Assembly (NCBI GenBank): GCA_010672185.1 | Contig: JAAHHL010000415.1 | Coordinates: 1 to 6,479 of the forward strand | Origin: Caldora sp. SIO3E6 | GTDB lineage: Bacteria; Cyanobacteriota; Cyanobacteriia; Cyanobacteriales; Coleofasciculaceae | Direction: 5' to 3' | Length of the DNA stretch: 6,479 nt | Shown here: positions 5,520 through 6,479 of the stretch, piece after piece | Numbering within the stretch: position 1 is the first letter of the stretch | How the letters are laid out: every line of letters begins with the position of its first letter | Program-made: the position numbers and the translations under genes | Notes under the pieces: generated by a model | The model's input: the letters and a program-made list of their open reading frames with translations, nothing else | Databases searched by the model: none | Told to the model about the DNA's origin: nothing

Positions 5520-6479
5520 ATGTTAAAAAATTATCAAGAGCAAACAAACAACCTAGAAGAAATAAAAAATAAATGGGATAAAAGAAGGTTGTTTTATGAA
5601 GGTGAACTTGTAAAATTCAATCATCGCCCAGGAGAAAAATTTCAGCTACAACAAGAGATTGATGAATGCAAAGAAAAAATTGAAGGAATAGAACAAAAAA
5701 TAAAATTACTAAGACAAAAAAAATTACAAGAAAATACACTCATTTGGCAGAGACTATCTCAAGAAATGGAATATATTCCATTTCAAGACAAACCAATTGA
5801 AGAAGTTTTTGTTGCAAACAAAATAACTGAGCCAGTTGTTACCTCTCAGTGGCACGATTCGGTGATTTTATGGCTCTCTAAATTGACTCAAGAAGGTAGT
5901 CAACAAGAAGATTTAGAATTTGTTACTGCCGATAATGCAATGGATAGGTGGTTACGTCGTGATAGGTCACCAAAAGAGGCTCGTGCTTTAGCAGTATTTT
6001 TCTTGGAATACTTAGCAGAAGAACCTCCTCTAAAAGATGAAACAGTTGATCTAGTTCTTAAGACAGCTATCAAAAACCTCAACGAATATGATGGTCGTAC
6101 TAGCAAACCAAACACCCAGATGGACAAGACATTCCATAAAGTCATGCAATCTTGCTTTGCCCAGCAATGTCACCATCAATTGCTACAAGGCTATATCCAA
6201 ACTACTGGTGAAAGTCGGAGAGTAATTGGTTGTATTTTTCTCTATGAAATAGCAACAAATAGCGAAGTACTTAATACAGACAATGCCAATCGAAAATTAA
6301 ATCCTCTTTTAGAACAGTTAACCACTGCCGACCTAGTTGAAGAACGGGTTGAGGCAGGACTGAGATTGGTTGAAGAGTTCTTTCACCCACATATATATAA
6401 TATTCACCTAAGAATAGATTTTTTGCCTAACGAACTTTTGCATAGGGTGATCAAAATTTTATTTAGGGTCATCAGAACA
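5520..6479 (+). CDS. Adaptor-domain protein with unrecognised helical C-terminal region (3' end outside window)
   Basis: Open from ATG 5520 to the last base: 320 codons without a stop, so the gene is partial at its 3' end. An in-frame TAA at 5496 leaves no other start. Residues 1-66 are homologous to the start of the PNP protein: about 37 of 66 aligned residues are identical, including NKW, RLFYE, VKF and an unbroken LQQEIDECKEKI. Residues 67-107 are a linker-like stretch. From residue 108 (SQWHDSVILWLSKL) the chain reads as successive amphipathic helices, e.g. EARALAVFFLEYLAEE (153-168), ESRRVIGCIFLYEIA (231-245) and LVEERVEAGLRLVEEFF (272-288), suggesting an alpha-solenoid or all-helical platform. 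No Walker motif, protease, nuclease, TIR or membrane motif appears in this part. I do not recognise the family. Its position and shared adaptor suggest it works with the PNP protein, perhaps as sensor, scaffold or second effector, depending on what lies beyond the edge. Confidence 0.85.
   Translation, partial: MLKNYQEQTNNLEEIKNKWDKRRLFYEGELVKFNHRPGEKFQLQQEIDECKEKIEGIEQKIKLLRQKKLQENTLIWQRLSQEMEYIPFQDKPIEEVFVANKITEPVVTSQWHDSVILWLSKLTQEGSQQEDLEFVTADNAMDRWLRRDRSPKEARALAVFFLEYLAEEPPLKDETVDLVLKTAIKNLNEYDGRTSKPNTQMDKTFHKVMQSCFAQQCHHQLLQGYIQTTGESRRVIGCIFLYEIATNSEVLNTDNANRKLNPLLEQLTTADLVEERVEAGLRLVEEFFHPHIYNIHLRIDFLPNELLHRVIKILFRVIRT

Noticed and set aside
5900..6145. An 81-codon minus-strand open frame opposite the second adaptor gene
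   Set aside because: The plus strand is open without a stop from 5520 to 6479 and has clear homology at its start; the minus-strand frame is a shadow.

Overview
The window looks like cyanobacterial chromosome. Three things point that way: two perfect HIP1 octamers (GCGATCGC, at 169 and 3913), a heptanucleotide tandem repeat (GCTGACA, 81-111), and gene families common in cyanobacteria (a TruD/PatD-type YcaO cyclodehydratase, and a DUF2887/DUF4351 PD-(D/E)XK protein). I cannot name the genus from the sequence.

Left part (1-2535, minus strand): one large gene for a fused TOMM cyclodehydratase with a leader-binding/E1-like N-terminal half and a YcaO C-terminal half, preceded and followed by non-coding DNA with short repeats. 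No precursor peptide, protease, oxidase or other cluster partner is visible here, so its product cannot be told from this window.

Middle (2536-3820, minus strand): a Rpn-like DUF2887 + DUF4351 gene whose first ~57 codons are a tandem copy of the normal family N terminus. A 33-base imperfect direct repeat lies immediately beyond each end of the reading frame, so the gene sits between two copies about 1.06 kb apart.

Right part (3821-6479, plus strand): a promoter-bearing intergenic region and then two co-oriented genes. The first encodes a helical/coiled-coil N-terminal adaptor fused to a nucleoside phosphorylase/nucleosidase-fold domain with its expected active-site residues intact. The second, cut by the window edge, starts with the same ~65-residue adaptor followed by an unrecognised, mainly helical region. 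A shared adaptor on two different neighbours, one of them a PNP domain of the type known as an ATP-cleaving effector in some bacterial immune systems, makes this pair the best candidate for an undescribed system, probably a conflict or anti-phage module. That role is inference. The second gene continues past the right edge and decides much of the interpretation.
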